Assembly (NCBI GenBank): GCA_964570825.1
Contig: CAZMZJ010000002.1
Coordinates: 1-64,000 of the forward strand
Origin: UMGS1002 sp964570825
GTDB taxonomy: Bacteria; Bacillota; Clostridia; Oscillospirales; CAG-272
Reading direction: 5' to 3'
DNA length: 64,000 nucleotides
The stretch's first letter is position 1, and every line of letters begins with the position of its first letter. Of this stretch, positions 50,194 through 59,486 are shown piece by piece. The position numbers and the translations under genes are program-made. The notes below the pieces were generated by a model that saw only the letters and a program-made list of their open reading frames with translations, was not told where the DNA came from and searched no databases.

Positions 50194-51223
50194 AAAGTGA
50201 GCAGATTAAAAATTCGATGGCGCCGTACCCGGTCGGAGATAGTTTCAGCGCCGCATCAGCCTCTGCGCACAGACCGAGTATGCGGGACAGGGCGGACGTT
50301 GTTGCGTTCGAAACCGCGGAAAGATATAATTTCGCGCGGTAATCGTTCATTTTTAGTTTTGCGCTGATGCCACTTACGTCAAATCCCTCGTCTTTCAGCA
50401 TGCGCACCGACAGAAGGTCGCCGAAAACCCAGGAAACCTCGCCCATAATGATAACCGGTTCTATGCGCCTCTGCTTCATGATATCAAGTATTGCCAACGC
50501 GCGCGGACGGTTGCAGGACATTAACGCGTTTGCAAATGCGAACGTGTCATAATCGCTTTCCGGAGCTGCCGCTGTAAGTATGTCTTCTTCTGTTATCTCG
50601 CGCCTTCCGTGCGAAAGCGCGTAATAGCTGACCTTGTCTACTTCCCCGGCAAGAATAAACATGCTTCCTCCGCAGCACTCGATAAGCTTCGAGCATATTT
50701 GCGGAGCAGCCTTTACGCCGTTGTGCTCGAAATGCTTGCCAACCCAGTCGCACAAGCGCGCAGTGGCGCATTTTTCAAAGCGGACCGGAACAAGATATTC
50801 GCAAAGTCTTGTAAAAATCGCAGACGGCTTTGCCGGAAGCTTTCCTTCGTCTATGAGCCCGTGGGCGACTGAAACAAGCACTGTGCTGTAATCAAATTTT
50901 TCAAGCATGGCAAGAGAATCGCAGAAGGCGTTCAGCTCTTCCGCACGCATGGAACTGAAATCGAATCCCGTAAGTTCAATAAGCTTTTTTTCTCCGAACA
51001 TCGGAAGCGATGCGATTGTCTCGGTCAGCTTCTCGGGCGTATAGTCCATGACGCCGAGCTTTATATAATTGAAGTCCGAATTTCCTTCCCCGCCGCATAC
51101 GGCATCGCGCAAAAGCGTTGCGGCATAAGACTTGAGGTAATCCTCCTCGCCGAAAAAAAGATATCCTGATGAAACAGATTTCTTTATACGCCTTCGGAAC
51201 TCGGCATCATTCAGAATCTCCAT
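50192..51223 (-). CDS. holA: DNA polymerase III subunit delta
   Basis: Delta subunit of the clamp loader, opening the beta clamp. The 343 residues have the family pattern: YLFFGEEDYLKS in domain I, a degenerate AAA+ fold without Walker A, and KLSPTGYGAIEFLICSL, typical of the C-terminus. AAAGGAGCC precedes the ATG. Divergence from the family is usual for holA, so the identification rests on this pattern. It is the first gene of its own unit. Confidence 0.9.
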   Translation of the reverse strand: MEILNDAEFRRRIKKSVSSGYLFFGEEDYLKSYAATLLRDAVCGGEGNSDFNYIKLGVMDYTPEKLTETIASLPMFGEKKLIELTGFDFSSMRAEELNAFCDSLAMLEKFDYSTVLVSVAHGLIDEGKLPAKPSAIFTRLCEYLVPVRFEKCATARLCDWVGKHFEHNGVKAAPQICSKLIECCGGSMFILAGEVDKVSYYALSHGRREITEEDILTAAAPESDYDTFAFANALMSCNRPRALAILDIMKQRRIEPVIIMGEVSWVFGDLLSVRMLKDEGFDVSGISAKLKMNDYRAKLYLSAVSNATTSALSRILGLCAEADAALKLSPTGYGAIEFLICSL

Positions 51224-51366
51224 TTATCAGGCTCCTTTCAATCGTATTTTATTTTCAGCGAAAATTTCTTCCGGCGTAAGAGCACATATACATATAATAG
51301 TTTCCGAAAACGGCTTGAGGGAACTCCCGGTCAGGGAGTTCCCCTCGGATTACGGCGCCGCCTGCT

Positions 51367-52095
51367 TTAGACCTGATCTTCTTCGTCCTCGGCCGGTGTT
51401 TCATTTTTCTTTGCCGCAGCCTTTTTGCCGGCTGAAATTCCCTTATCGTCAAGATATAAAACGACCTTGCGGTTGTTTTCAGACCCTATCGAATTTGTGG
51501 AAACGCCCTCGATAAGCTGGACTTCAGAATGGATTATTCTTCTTTCGTAGGGATTCATCGGCTCGAGCATGACGCTCTTCTTGTATTTGAGCACTTTTTC
51601 AGCCATCCGGCGCGCAAGCGCGCGGAGAGCCTCCTCGCGTTTTGAGCGGTAGCCCTCGGCGTCAAGAGTAATTTTGACATACTCGCGTTTTTCCCCGTCG
51701 ACCTTCTTGTTTGCCGCCAGATTTGCAAGATACTGTAGAGAGTCCAGGGTTTCGCCGTGATGCCCGATGAGAATTCCCGAGCCGTCGCCGTCGATATTGA
51801 TGAGTTTGTCGTCGTTGCTTCCATCAGTCATTGTGACTCTGGCGTCTATTCCCATATCGGAAATCACTTTTTTAATGAACTCAAGCGCTGTTTCGGCGCC
51901 GCCGGGCTGATATGAAGCGCTGATTTTTGCCGGAACTGCGCCGATGCCGAACAGACCTTTTCTGGGTTCGTCGATTACAGTGTAACTGATTTTGTCGGCA
52001 GCGGGCGCGCCAAGCGCACGTACCGCGGCCTCAACCGCCTCGTCAATGGTTTTTCCGGTTGTGATTACTTCCTTTTTCACAGAAATATCCTCCAC
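51367..52095 (-). CDS. jag: RNA-binding protein Jag/KhpB (EloR)
   Basis: Single-stranded-nucleic-acid-binding protein of 242 residues with a Jag-N domain (about 1-55, GKTIDEAVEAAVRALG and EPRKGLFGIG), KH domain (about 85-150, GILIGHHGETLDSLQYL) and R3H domain (about 165-225, MNPYERRIIHSEVQ). With KhpA it controls cell elongation and sporulation in Gram-positives. It lies 48 bases after yidC, as usual, and ends in a Lys/Glu-rich tail. mnmE does not follow. Confidence 0.95.
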   Translation of the reverse strand: MEDISVKKEVITTGKTIDEAVEAAVRALGAPAADKISYTVIDEPRKGLFGIGAVPAKISASYQPGGAETALEFIKKVISDMGIDARVTMTDGSNDDKLINIDGDGSGILIGHHGETLDSLQYLANLAANKKVDGEKREYVKITLDAEGYRSKREEALRALARRMAEKVLKYKKSVMLEPMNPYERRIIHSEVQLIEGVSTNSIGSENNRKVVLYLDDKGISAGKKAAAKKNETPAEDEEDQV

Positions 52096-52143
52096 GCCGC
52101 GTTTCTGCGGCTTAATCGAATTTATTAAATGTCTGAACCGGTC

Positions 52144-53892
52144 TTACTTTTTTTCATTTTCCTTCTTGTCGCTATTTGATTTTTTATCTGCGTTCGCGTT
52201 TTCGACTGTCTTGCCGCCGCTTTCAACAGAAGCATTCTTCTTTTTGAGCTTTCCGAACATTTCCTTCAGAGTGAGCATCGGACGGTCTTCTTCGTTTTTA
52301 ACGCCGCTTGTAGCTTTCTTTTTTTCGGCTTCCTCATCTATTTTGCGCTGCTCTTCCTCAAGCTTTTGCTTGCGTAAAAGCGCCTTCTCGCGGGTATCTT
52401 CGAAATCCTCGTCGTCGATATGGTGTAGCGAGCGCACCGGTTTGCCGGTGACACCCGGTCTTGGCTCTGCCGAGGCGCTCTTTGAGCTGCCGCTTCTGCC
52501 CTTTCTGTACTCTTTTTCAGCCGCTTTATAATCTTCCTCGGTAAAGACCGGAAGAGGCATCAGCTTTGAAACAATGAAGCGGGACAGCGTGCCGAAAATG
52601 CTCTTGACCATCCAGTAAAAGCCGAGAGCCGCCGGCACTAAGAAGCAGAAATATGCGCTCATGACAGGCATACCGATATCCATTATATTGTTGGAGCATC
52701 CGGCGGCCTGGTCGGTCACAACGGGCTGGTATGTCATTTTTCTCGTCAGCTTCATGCTCGCGAAATATACGGCGAAAGTGAGCAGCGGTATGAAGATAAG
52801 CCAGTCGAAGGGCTTGAAGCTCAGCGTAGGCACAAGACCAAAATTGAGCCCGAAAAAGCTGAAGTTCGGAAGAGTTGCCCCCTGAACGGCCGCGGCGACA
52901 TCGCCGCTGTTTTTAAAATACTGAAAATCCTTCAGTTTTTCAAAAAAATCGGGGTGTTCGCTTATAAGCGACGCGATTCTTATTGTTCCGCGCATGGTGC
53001 CGGCGGCTGTTTCTCCGAGTCCTCCGGCCGCGGCAGACGTGTTGGCAAATGTGATAAGGGCATCCGAAATTCCGCTTGAAAGCTTCATAACATAAATTAT
53101 CGGGTTCACAACCACATTATATAGTATCCATATGACAGGAATCTGTATTAGAAGCGGGAGACAGCCCGAGAAGGGGCTAAAATTTTCCTTCTGATACATT
53201 TCCTGAATTTCGGTAACTATCTTGTTCTTTGTCGCCTGGTCCTCTCGTCCGGCATACTTCTTGCGTATAGCCATCTCCTTGGGCTTGAGCGAAGCCTGTT
53301 TTATTGTATTCTTCTGCTGTTTAATAGTCAGCGGAAGCATGACAATCTCAAGGATAAATCCGAAGATAACGATGCCTGCAATATAGTTTCCGCCTCCGAG
53401 CGTGTAGGTGAGCCAGCTTAACATGGTTCCGGCGGCAAGCTGAATTGCCGTAAAAAATCCTGTGGGCTTATCGAGACTGACCTCTGTCTTCATAGCCTCG
53501 ATGAGAGCGGCAACATCATCAAGCGTAATACTGTCGTAATCTATTGCCAGGGGTGTTTTCTGAGCATCGTTAACCCCTTTAATTGCAGCCTTTGCCCCTT
53601 CAAGGTCGGATGCAAGGTAAGCGGCGGTAAGCTTATCGCGGGGGGTTCGTTTATCCTCGGCTTTGCTGTCGCCTTTGGCCTCTGTTATAAGCTTTGAGAG
53701 GCTCGCGACTGTTGCGCCGCTTAAAGTGGTGCTTCCGCCCTGTGAAGCATCCGCGGCGGCTGTTGTTGTTTCAGCAGCGGCGTCTGACGCTGCCGCGGCG
53801 GCAGTGCAGAAGGCTCCGCAAAGCAGCACACAGGCTGTCAACACGCATATTAACATATTAATATTGCGTTTTGATATAATTGTTTTTGGCAT
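52144..53892 (-). CDS. yidC: Membrane protein insertase YidC (OxaI/SpoIIIJ type)
   Basis: Insertase for membrane proteins. 582 residues: signal segment (12-36), an Ala/Thr-rich extracellular domain of about 110 residues, five core membrane segments (from about 165), and a charged cytoplasmic tail (about 455-582, Lys/Glu-rich). The N-terminal domain and long tail exceed SpoIIIJ-type proteins of about 260 residues. In the first core segment the position of the conserved Arg of the groove (FIVRGIMYPL in E. coli) reads FILEIVMLPL, giving E182. The ATG is preceded by GGAG. Gene order rpmH-rnpA-yidD-yidC-jag is classical. Confidence 0.93.
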   Translation of the reverse strand: MPKTIISKRNINMLICVLTACVLLCGAFCTAAAAASDAAAETTTAAADASQGGSTTLSGATVASLSKLITEAKGDSKAEDKRTPRDKLTAAYLASDLEGAKAAIKGVNDAQKTPLAIDYDSITLDDVAALIEAMKTEVSLDKPTGFFTAIQLAAGTMLSWLTYTLGGGNYIAGIVIFGFILEIVMLPLTIKQQKNTIKQASLKPKEMAIRKKYAGREDQATKNKIVTEIQEMYQKENFSPFSGCLPLLIQIPVIWILYNVVVNPIIYVMKLSSGISDALITFANTSAAAGGLGETAAGTMRGTIRIASLISEHPDFFEKLKDFQYFKNSGDVAAAVQGATLPNFSFFGLNFGLVPTLSFKPFDWLIFIPLLTFAVYFASMKLTRKMTYQPVVTDQAAGCSNNIMDIGMPVMSAYFCFLVPAALGFYWMVKSIFGTLSRFIVSKLMPLPVFTEEDYKAAEKEYRKGRSGSSKSASAEPRPGVTGKPVRSLHHIDDEDFEDTREKALLRKQKLEEEQRKIDEEAEKKKATSGVKNEEDRPMLTLKEMFGKLKKKNASVESGGKTVENANADKKSNSDKKENEKK

Positions 53893-53897
53893 TGGTT

Positions 53898-54242
53898 TTA
53901 CTCCCGTCGGTTGTTTTCTTTTCGGTTAGAGTCTTTAATGCAGTTTTCAGAATTATCTTTTGATATATCAGGAGCGCTGCCATTGCAAATATCCGTATCC
54001 TCAGTTTTCTTATTCCGTTTTCTACGGCGCTTCGGCACCGGATCATATCCGCCGGCGCAAAACGGGTTGCACCGTAATATTCTCCAGACCGTGAGCCCAA
54101 AGCCCGCAAATATGCCCCATTCTGAAAACGCCTCTATGGCGTAGCTTGAACATGTCGGCGTAAACCGGCATGTCGGATACCGTTTGAGGGGTGACAGATA
54201 TTTTTGGTACAGACGTATCAACCATATAAAAAAGTATTTCAT
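53898..54242 (-). CDS. yidD: Membrane protein insertion efficiency factor YidD
   Basis: Small amphipathic protein of 114 residues near the inner face of the membrane that aids YidC. The core YLSPLKRYPTCRFTPTCSSYAIEAFSEWG and CNPFCAGGYDPVP is diagnostic, with three conserved Cys. The C-terminal 35 residues are a variable basic and acidic tail (KRRRKRNKKTEDTD). It starts 9 bases after rnpA. Confidence 0.97.
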   Translation of the reverse strand: MKYFFIWLIRLYQKYLSPLKRYPTCRFTPTCSSYAIEAFSEWGIFAGFGLTVWRILRCNPFCAGGYDPVPKRRRKRNKKTEDTDICNGSAPDISKDNSENCIKDSNRKENNRRE

Positions 54243-54251
54243 GGCGTGTTG

Positions 54252-54641
54252 CTATTCTTGATTTTCGCCGGCATACATACCGAGCCTTCCGAAGGCAACC
54301 TTCAGCTCGCGGTATATATCTGTGCTTTTCATTCCGACAGCGGCGGCTCTTGCGCTAATAATTATAATGTAGCCTGTTTTAAGAGCGCATTCTCTCTCGA
54401 GCGCGCGAAATCCCTCGCGAATTATCCTGCGGACGCGGCTGCGCACCACGGCGCCGCCCAGTTTTTTTGTAACCGAGATGCCGAGGCGGTTTAGGTATTT
54501 TTTTTCCGGATTTGCATTCATAAGGCGTTTTGCCGCCTTGTCGCGCAGGACATAAACCGCGGTGTATCTGCCTGAAAATTTAAGGCCGCCGGCATAAGCT
54601 TTGCTGAAAAGATGGTTTTCTTTGACTGACAAATGTTTCAT
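54252..54641 (-). CDS. rnpA: Ribonuclease P protein component
   Basis: Protein subunit of RNase P, which matures tRNA 5' ends. 129 residues with the family start (LSVKENHLFSKAYAGG), the RNR signature (VVRSRVRRIIREGFRA) and basic surface residues. Start preceded by GGATG in a weak ribosome binding site. Located 220 bases after rpmH, as usual. Confidence 0.96.
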   Translation of the reverse strand: MKHLSVKENHLFSKAYAGGLKFSGRYTAVYVLRDKAAKRLMNANPEKKYLNRLGISVTKKLGGAVVRSRVRRIIREGFRALERECALKTGYIIIISARAAAVGMKSTDIYRELKVAFGRLGMYAGENQE

Positions 54642-54861
54642 TAAAACATCCTTTCATGCATGGAGCAAATTTAACAATAATTCCCTGCCTGCTTCCGAAT
54701 CACGGCAGGAATTTGAAATAAAGCTGCGCGGGAGCGTTTAATCGTACAAGCGTTAAATCCAATACATATCAAAAACCCCGATGCCTGATTAAACACAGAA
54801 GCGTTTCTCGGCAATCGGTGGTTTTATCTCGATATAATTCATATCGTTTCTGGACGAATTA

Positions 54862-54996
54862 TCAGTAAGACAGTCTTTCTCTGCCTTTTGCACGTCTTCT
54901 CTTCAGGACTTTTCTGCCGTCAGCCGTCTTCATTCTCTTTCTGAAGCCGTGCTCCTTCTGTCTCTGGCGCTTTTTAGGCTGGTATGTTCTAAGCAT
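54862..54996 (-). CDS. rpmH: 50S ribosomal protein L34
   Basis: 44-residue basic protein of the large subunit, too short for usual ORF cut-offs. MLRTYQPKKRQRQKEHGF and RTKAGRKVLKRRRAKGR-type sequence (here KTADGRKVLKRRRAKGR) are unmistakable L34. GGAGG lies 8 bases before the ATG at 54996. First gene of the rnpA-yidD-yidC-jag unit, with its own promoter. Confidence 0.98.
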   Translation of the reverse strand: MLRTYQPKKRQRQKEHGFRKRMKTADGRKVLKRRRAKGRERLSY

Positions 54997-55074
54997 TTGT
55001 ATGCACCTCCTTCAATTTGGTATCGGAAGCGTAAAATCGGTTGATTTTCACGTCTGGACACAATGACAGCATAC

Positions 55075-55103
55075 ATTATCTCACAATTAGCACCATTTGT
55101 CAA
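55075..55103 (-). promoter_or_regulatory. Promoter of rpmH
   Basis: Minus strand: TTGACA, 17-base spacer, GATAAT; leader of about 70 bases. Confidence 0.82.
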
Positions 55104-55261
55104 GTGATTTAAGAAAATTTCATGCTCCGAGGCCCCGGCGCGGAATGCGTTTAATCCGCATCCCCAATAAGCATTGAAGATTGTCTGGCCTGTAATCAAC
55201 TTTTTCCCCAAAATCCCCATTTCTCCTTTACTTCTCCGTCACAAATCCTTCAATAATTGTG

Positions 55262-55290
55262 TTTACAAGCTCACAAATCTATGGTATAAT
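55262..55290 (+). promoter_or_regulatory. Promoter of gdpP
   Basis: TTTACA, 17-base spacer, TATAAT. Confidence 0.8.
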
Positions 55291-55368
55291 ATTAAAATAG
55301 GATATTATTATAGTTATGCTCTCCCTCAAAAATCCGACAACGCCGAATGCCGAATAAGGAGGTCCGCC

Positions 55369-57438
55369 TTGAAAAAGCTAAAAACAACGCCCGCTTCTGC
55401 CGCGGACGTAAGAATTCCGCTTATGATCTGTGTGCTGATCGGGGTATTCTTGCTTGCGGCGTACACAATCGCTGTCTCCTTTACAGAGCTACCGCCTGTT
55501 ATTGTCGGAATTATCCTGACTGTATTGTATGTATATACCGCCATTTTCTTCTTTATAGGCGTGCGCAACAAGCTAAAAAAGCTTGCGCTTGAAAAAGCGG
55601 AAGCCGACGCGCTCAACACCGAGATATACCAGATGTTCCGCGAAAACATAGACCTCCCGTACGCCATAATCTCATCCGACGGAAAAGTAACGATAATAAA
55701 CCGCTGCCTTCAGGACATCCTCGGCCAGACGATTCCGTTCGGAGGCTTAATAGAGGAATTCTGCTCCGCGACAGCCGACGAAATCATTAAGGCGAGCGAG
55801 CCGGGCGGTCAGATTTCGTTAAACATTCAAAACGGAAAGAGCGAATATTCCAACCCGGGCGACGGGCTTACCGTCAGCATACGCCGCCGCCGCTTCAATG
55901 CACGCAGCTATCCCATGGCCGTCAACGGCACAAAGTGCTACATGATTATTTTCACCGAAATCACAGCCCTTGTCGAGCTGCGCGAAAAGATGAAGCGCGA
56001 GAACACCGTTATTGCGTTTATTGTGCTCGACAACCTCGAGGAACTGGCGCAGTATGTGCGCGTCAGCTACCGTTCGGCCGCAAACGAAATCGAGGCGATA
56101 CTGAAGAACTGGGCGGCCTCGATGGACGGAATGCTTCGGGAGTACGACCGCGACAGATATCTTCTGATTATTTCCCAGGAAAAGCTTGACGAGTGTATCA
56201 AAAATAAATTCGATATTCTTGATTCTGTGCGAGATGTGAGGCTCGGCGACGACAGCATGTCGGTAACGGTTTCGATGGGCATATCGGCAGGCACCGGAAC
56301 CATGGCGGAACGTGAGAACGAAGCCTCCCTCGCCCTTGATCTTGCGCTTCAGCGCGGCGGCGACCAGGTCGCTATCCGGCGCGGAAACGAAACGGAATAC
56401 TACGGCGGTCGTTCGAAGGGAATGCAGAAGCGCACCCGCGTACGTTCGCGCGTCAACGCAACGATGCTTTGCACAAAAATATCTGAATCCTCGAACGTGC
56501 TGGTCATGGGGCATAAAAATCCCGACTTTGACTGCATAGGCGCCTGCATAGGCATCGCCCGTCTTGCAATTTTCTGCGGCGTTCCGGTACGCATCATAGC
56601 CGACCAGAACAGCGAAAACTTCCGCGTTGTCTGGCAGAAGCTCCAGCGCAACAGCGAGTACTCCGATATGTTCACCGACTCCCTCTCGGGACTTGACCTT
56701 GTGCGTCCCGACACGCTTCTTGTCATCTGCGACGCAAACAACCTCAATATCATTGAGGCTCCCGACATTGCCGACAGCGTCGACCGCATTGCCATAATCG
56801 ACCACCACCGCCAGACTGCGAAGTTTGACTTTGAACCGCTCGTCAGCTATATTGACCCCGCGGCATCCTCCACCTGCGAGCTGGTTGCCGAAATACTTGA
56901 GCAGTCGCTGCCCGCCGGCACCCTATTAAAGGACGAAGCAAACGCCATGCTTGCCGGCATCATGCTTGACACAAAGAATTTTGCGAAGGACACAAGCACC
57001 CGCACCTTTTCGGCCGCTCTTTATCTGCAGAACGAAGGGGCAAAATCCGAGATTGCGCGTCAGTTTTTCTCGGAAGATATCGCCGAATATCTTGCGGAAG
57101 CCAAGTTCAGCGCCGATGTCGAGCTTTACCGCGGAAATATTGCAATAACCCGCAGCGAAGGCACCGGAAATCCCGAATACGACCGCACCGCCGCTTCCAA
57201 GGCGGCAGACAAGCTGCTCTCCATCCGCCAGGTGGAGGCCGCGTTTGCACTTGTGAGAGTCAACGATAAAATACGCATTTCTGCCCGTTCGTCGGGCAAA
57301 ATCAACGTCCAGCTTATTCTTGAGAAGCTCAAGGGCGGCGGACATTTTGACGCGGCAGCCGCGCAGGTCGAGGGAACCATGGATTATACCTACAAGCAGC
57401 TTACCGCAGCCATAGACGATTATCTTGACAACTTATAA
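55369..57438 (+). CDS. gdpP: Cyclic-di-AMP phosphodiesterase GdpP (DHH family)
   Basis: Membrane-bound enzyme degrading cyclic-di-AMP. 689 residues: two membrane segments (about 15-65), a PAS-like domain, a degenerate GGDEF domain (about 160-330; YDRDRYLLIISQEKL and VSMGISAGTG), then the DHH and DHHA1 domains (about 350-689) with GHKNPDFDCIGACIG, the D-H-H motif near 477 (IIDHHR) and GGGHFDAAAAQ. TTG 55369 has AAGGAGG 6 bases upstream; the in-frame extension to 55174 crosses the promoter. gdpP-rplI-dnaB order is normal. Confidence 0.95.
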   Translation: MKKLKTTPASAADVRIPLMICVLIGVFLLAAYTIAVSFTELPPVIVGIILTVLYVYTAIFFFIGVRNKLKKLALEKAEADALNTEIYQMFRENIDLPYAIISSDGKVTIINRCLQDILGQTIPFGGLIEEFCSATADEIIKASEPGGQISLNIQNGKSEYSNPGDGLTVSIRRRRFNARSYPMAVNGTKCYMIIFTEITALVELREKMKRENTVIAFIVLDNLEELAQYVRVSYRSAANEIEAILKNWAASMDGMLREYDRDRYLLIISQEKLDECIKNKFDILDSVRDVRLGDDSMSVTVSMGISAGTGTMAERENEASLALDLALQRGGDQVAIRRGNETEYYGGRSKGMQKRTRVRSRVNATMLCTKISESSNVLVMGHKNPDFDCIGACIGIARLAIFCGVPVRIIADQNSENFRVVWQKLQRNSEYSDMFTDSLSGLDLVRPDTLLVICDANNLNIIEAPDIADSVDRIAIIDHHRQTAKFDFEPLVSYIDPAASSTCELVAEILEQSLPAGTLLKDEANAMLAGIMLDTKNFAKDTSTRTFSAALYLQNEGAKSEIARQFFSEDIAEYLAEAKFSADVELYRGNIAITRSEGTGNPEYDRTAASKAADKLLSIRQVEAAFALVRVNDKIRISARSSGKINVQLILEKLKGGGHFDAAAAQVEGTMDYTYKQLTAAIDDYLDNL

Positions 57439-57524
57439 TAAAGCTCACTACATTCACGATATTTATAACGCCAATGACATCCGACAGATAAACAGATGAA
57501 CAGATAGATGAAAGGAAATCACAT

Positions 57525-57971
57525 ATGCAGGTAATTCTCAAGGCCGACGTCAAGGGACAGGGCAAAAAAGATCAGGTTATAGAGGTATCTGACGGCTACG
57601 CCCGCAACTTTCTCTTCCCGCGCGGGCTGGCGGTTGAAGCCGACAAAAAAGCTCTCAACGATATAAAGAACCGCGAGGCGTCTCGTCTGCACAAGATAGA
57701 AATCGAGCGTGCGGAAGCTGTGGCGGCGGCTGAAAAAATCTCAAGCGTTCTGGTCAAAATCAGGATGGGCGCGGGAGCCGACGGCAGGCTTTACGGCTCG
57801 GTCACGGCAAAGGACATATCCGAGGCTCTTGAGCGGGACTTCAAAATAATCGTTGACCGCAGGAAAATAGTCATAAACGAACCTATAAAAGCATACGGCA
57901 ACTATTCGCTTGAAGTAAAGCTCTATCCTGAGATTTCGGCGAAGGTCAATCTGCTGGTCTGCGAAAAATAA
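57525..57971 (+). CDS. rplI: 50S ribosomal protein L9
   Basis: 148-residue L9 with the N-terminal domain (MQVILKADVKGQGKKDQVIEVSDGYARNFL), connecting helix and C-terminal domain (ADGRLYGSVTAKDI). GAAAGGA precedes the ATG. Short CAGAT-type repeats lie just upstream (57479-57508). Confidence 0.97.
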   Translation: MQVILKADVKGQGKKDQVIEVSDGYARNFLFPRGLAVEADKKALNDIKNREASRLHKIEIERAEAVAAAEKISSVLVKIRMGAGADGRLYGSVTAKDISEALERDFKIIVDRRKIVINEPIKAYGNYSLEVKLYPEISAKVNLLVCEK

Positions 57972-58121
57972 CATTAAAAACACTGATTTTTAAGATTTTA
58001 AGGGAGCCGGGCCCGCGGCATTTCAGTCGCGGCGCACTGGAACGCCGAAGCTTAAAACCCGTTTTGAAGGTTACTTATTGAAGGAGTTCTCACCCTGCCT
58101 CAGAAAGGGAAAGCAAAAGCC

Positions 58122-59468
58122 ATGAACGATGAATTAACCCGCAGGCTGCCGTTCTCGCTTATCGCCGAGCAGTCGCTGCTCGGGGCAATACTTATCGACC
58201 CCGAATCGATACGCGAAGTGGCGGACCTTATCACCTCTGACGATTTCTACATCGACGAACACCGTCAGATTTATCTTGCCATGCACGAGCTTTTCTTGGC
58301 CGACAACGACATCGATATAGTGACGCTCGTGGATATGCTCGTCAAAAAGGGCATATATGACCGCTCTGGCGGCGAGGATTATATCCACACCATCGGAGAA
58401 GTCGTGCCGGGGTCGCAGAACATAAAGGACTATGCGCGCATAGTAAAGGAAAAAAGCGTGCTGCGGCAGCTCATCGCGGCATGCGGCGAAATTTCCGACG
58501 CCGCATATTCCGAGCAGGATTCGGTAACACATATAATTGACAGCGCACAGAATAAGATATTTCAGATTGCCCAGGGGCGCGACACACGCGGTTTCAGGCA
58601 TATCCGCGACGTGCTCGGCGAAGTTTACACAAACCTGAATAAGCTTTACGAAGGCGACAAATCGGCTCTTGGAACACCGACCGGGTTCTCGGGACTTGAC
58701 GCTGTGCTTGCCGGAATGGGAGAAGGCGACCTGATACTTATCGGAGCGCGTCCGGGCATGGGAAAAACCAGCTTTGCGCTTAATATTGCGACAAACGTAG
58801 CCGAGCAGACCAAAAAAACAGTATGTATTTTTTCGCTGGAAATGTCTGCCGAACAGCTTGTCACCCGCATGATTTCAAGCGAAGCGATGGTAGACAGCTA
58901 TGCTCTCCGCACAGGCAAGCTCACCTCCGAGGAATGGGTAAAGATTGCCGAAGCGGCGGCAAAGCTTGCCGGAACCGATATTCTTATAGACGACACCGCC
59001 GGGATAACTACAACGGCAATGAAGGCAAAGCTACGCAGAGTGCAGAATCTCGGACTTGTTATAATTGATTATCTGCAGCTCATGCAAAGCGACAAGCGCA
59101 TAGACAACAAGGTGCAGGAAGTAGCGGACATCACCCGCAACATGAAGCTTATGGCTAAGGATCTCCGAATACCCATCATCTGCTGCGCCCAGCTCTCCCG
59201 CGGACCCGAATCAAGAACCGATAAAAAGCCGATGCTTTCCGATCTGCGCGATTCGGGATCCATAGAGCAGGACGCCGACGCCGTCATTTTCCTGTATCGC
59301 GACGAATATTACAATAAAGACAAAGGTCCCGAGGACGGCGGCGGAAGCATAATAGAAGTCATAGTCGCCAAAAACCGTCACGGCCAGACAAATACGGTCA
59401 GGATGGGCTGGATTGGTCAGTACACCAAATTCCGCACCATAGTCGCCGATGACAATATTCCTCACTGA
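58122..59468 (+). CDS. dnaB: Replicative DNA helicase DnaB
   Basis: Hexameric 5'-to-3' helicase of the replisome (called DnaC in Bacillus). 448 residues: N-terminal primase-interaction domain (LPFSLIAEQSLLGAIL), linker, RecA-like core with Walker A GARPGMGKTS near residue 207, Walker B LVIIDYLQLM and the QLSRGPESR and DLRDSGSIEQDAD motifs. No intein. GAAAGGGA lies before the ATG. Follows rplI by 150 bases. Confidence 0.97.
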   Translation: MNDELTRRLPFSLIAEQSLLGAILIDPESIREVADLITSDDFYIDEHRQIYLAMHELFLADNDIDIVTLVDMLVKKGIYDRSGGEDYIHTIGEVVPGSQNIKDYARIVKEKSVLRQLIAACGEISDAAYSEQDSVTHIIDSAQNKIFQIAQGRDTRGFRHIRDVLGEVYTNLNKLYEGDKSALGTPTGFSGLDAVLAGMGEGDLILIGARPGMGKTSFALNIATNVAEQTKKTVCIFSLEMSAEQLVTRMISSEAMVDSYALRTGKLTSEEWVKIAEAAAKLAGTDILIDDTAGITTTAMKAKLRRVQNLGLVIIDYLQLMQSDKRIDNKVQEVADITRNMKLMAKDLRIPIICCAQLSRGPESRTDKKPMLSDLRDSGSIEQDADAVIFLYRDEYYNKDKGPEDGGGSIIEVIVAKNRHGQTNTVRMGWIGQYTKFRTIVADDNIPH

Positions 59469-59486
59469 TATAATAAAGAAAGAAAA

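Larger units (their letters stand above)
54997..55368. other. Divergent promoter region between rpmH and gdpP
   Basis: No gene. It holds the rpmH promoter (55075-55103) and the gdpP promoter (55262-55290). In many Firmicutes the rpmH side of this space faces dnaA and oriC; no TTATCCACA-type DnaA box is seen and dnaA is not next door. Confidence 0.65.

Noticed and set aside
54997..55368. Possible oriC between rpmH and gdpP
   Set aside because: No DnaA boxes were seen and dnaA is not adjacent; the segment is fully explained by two divergent promoters.
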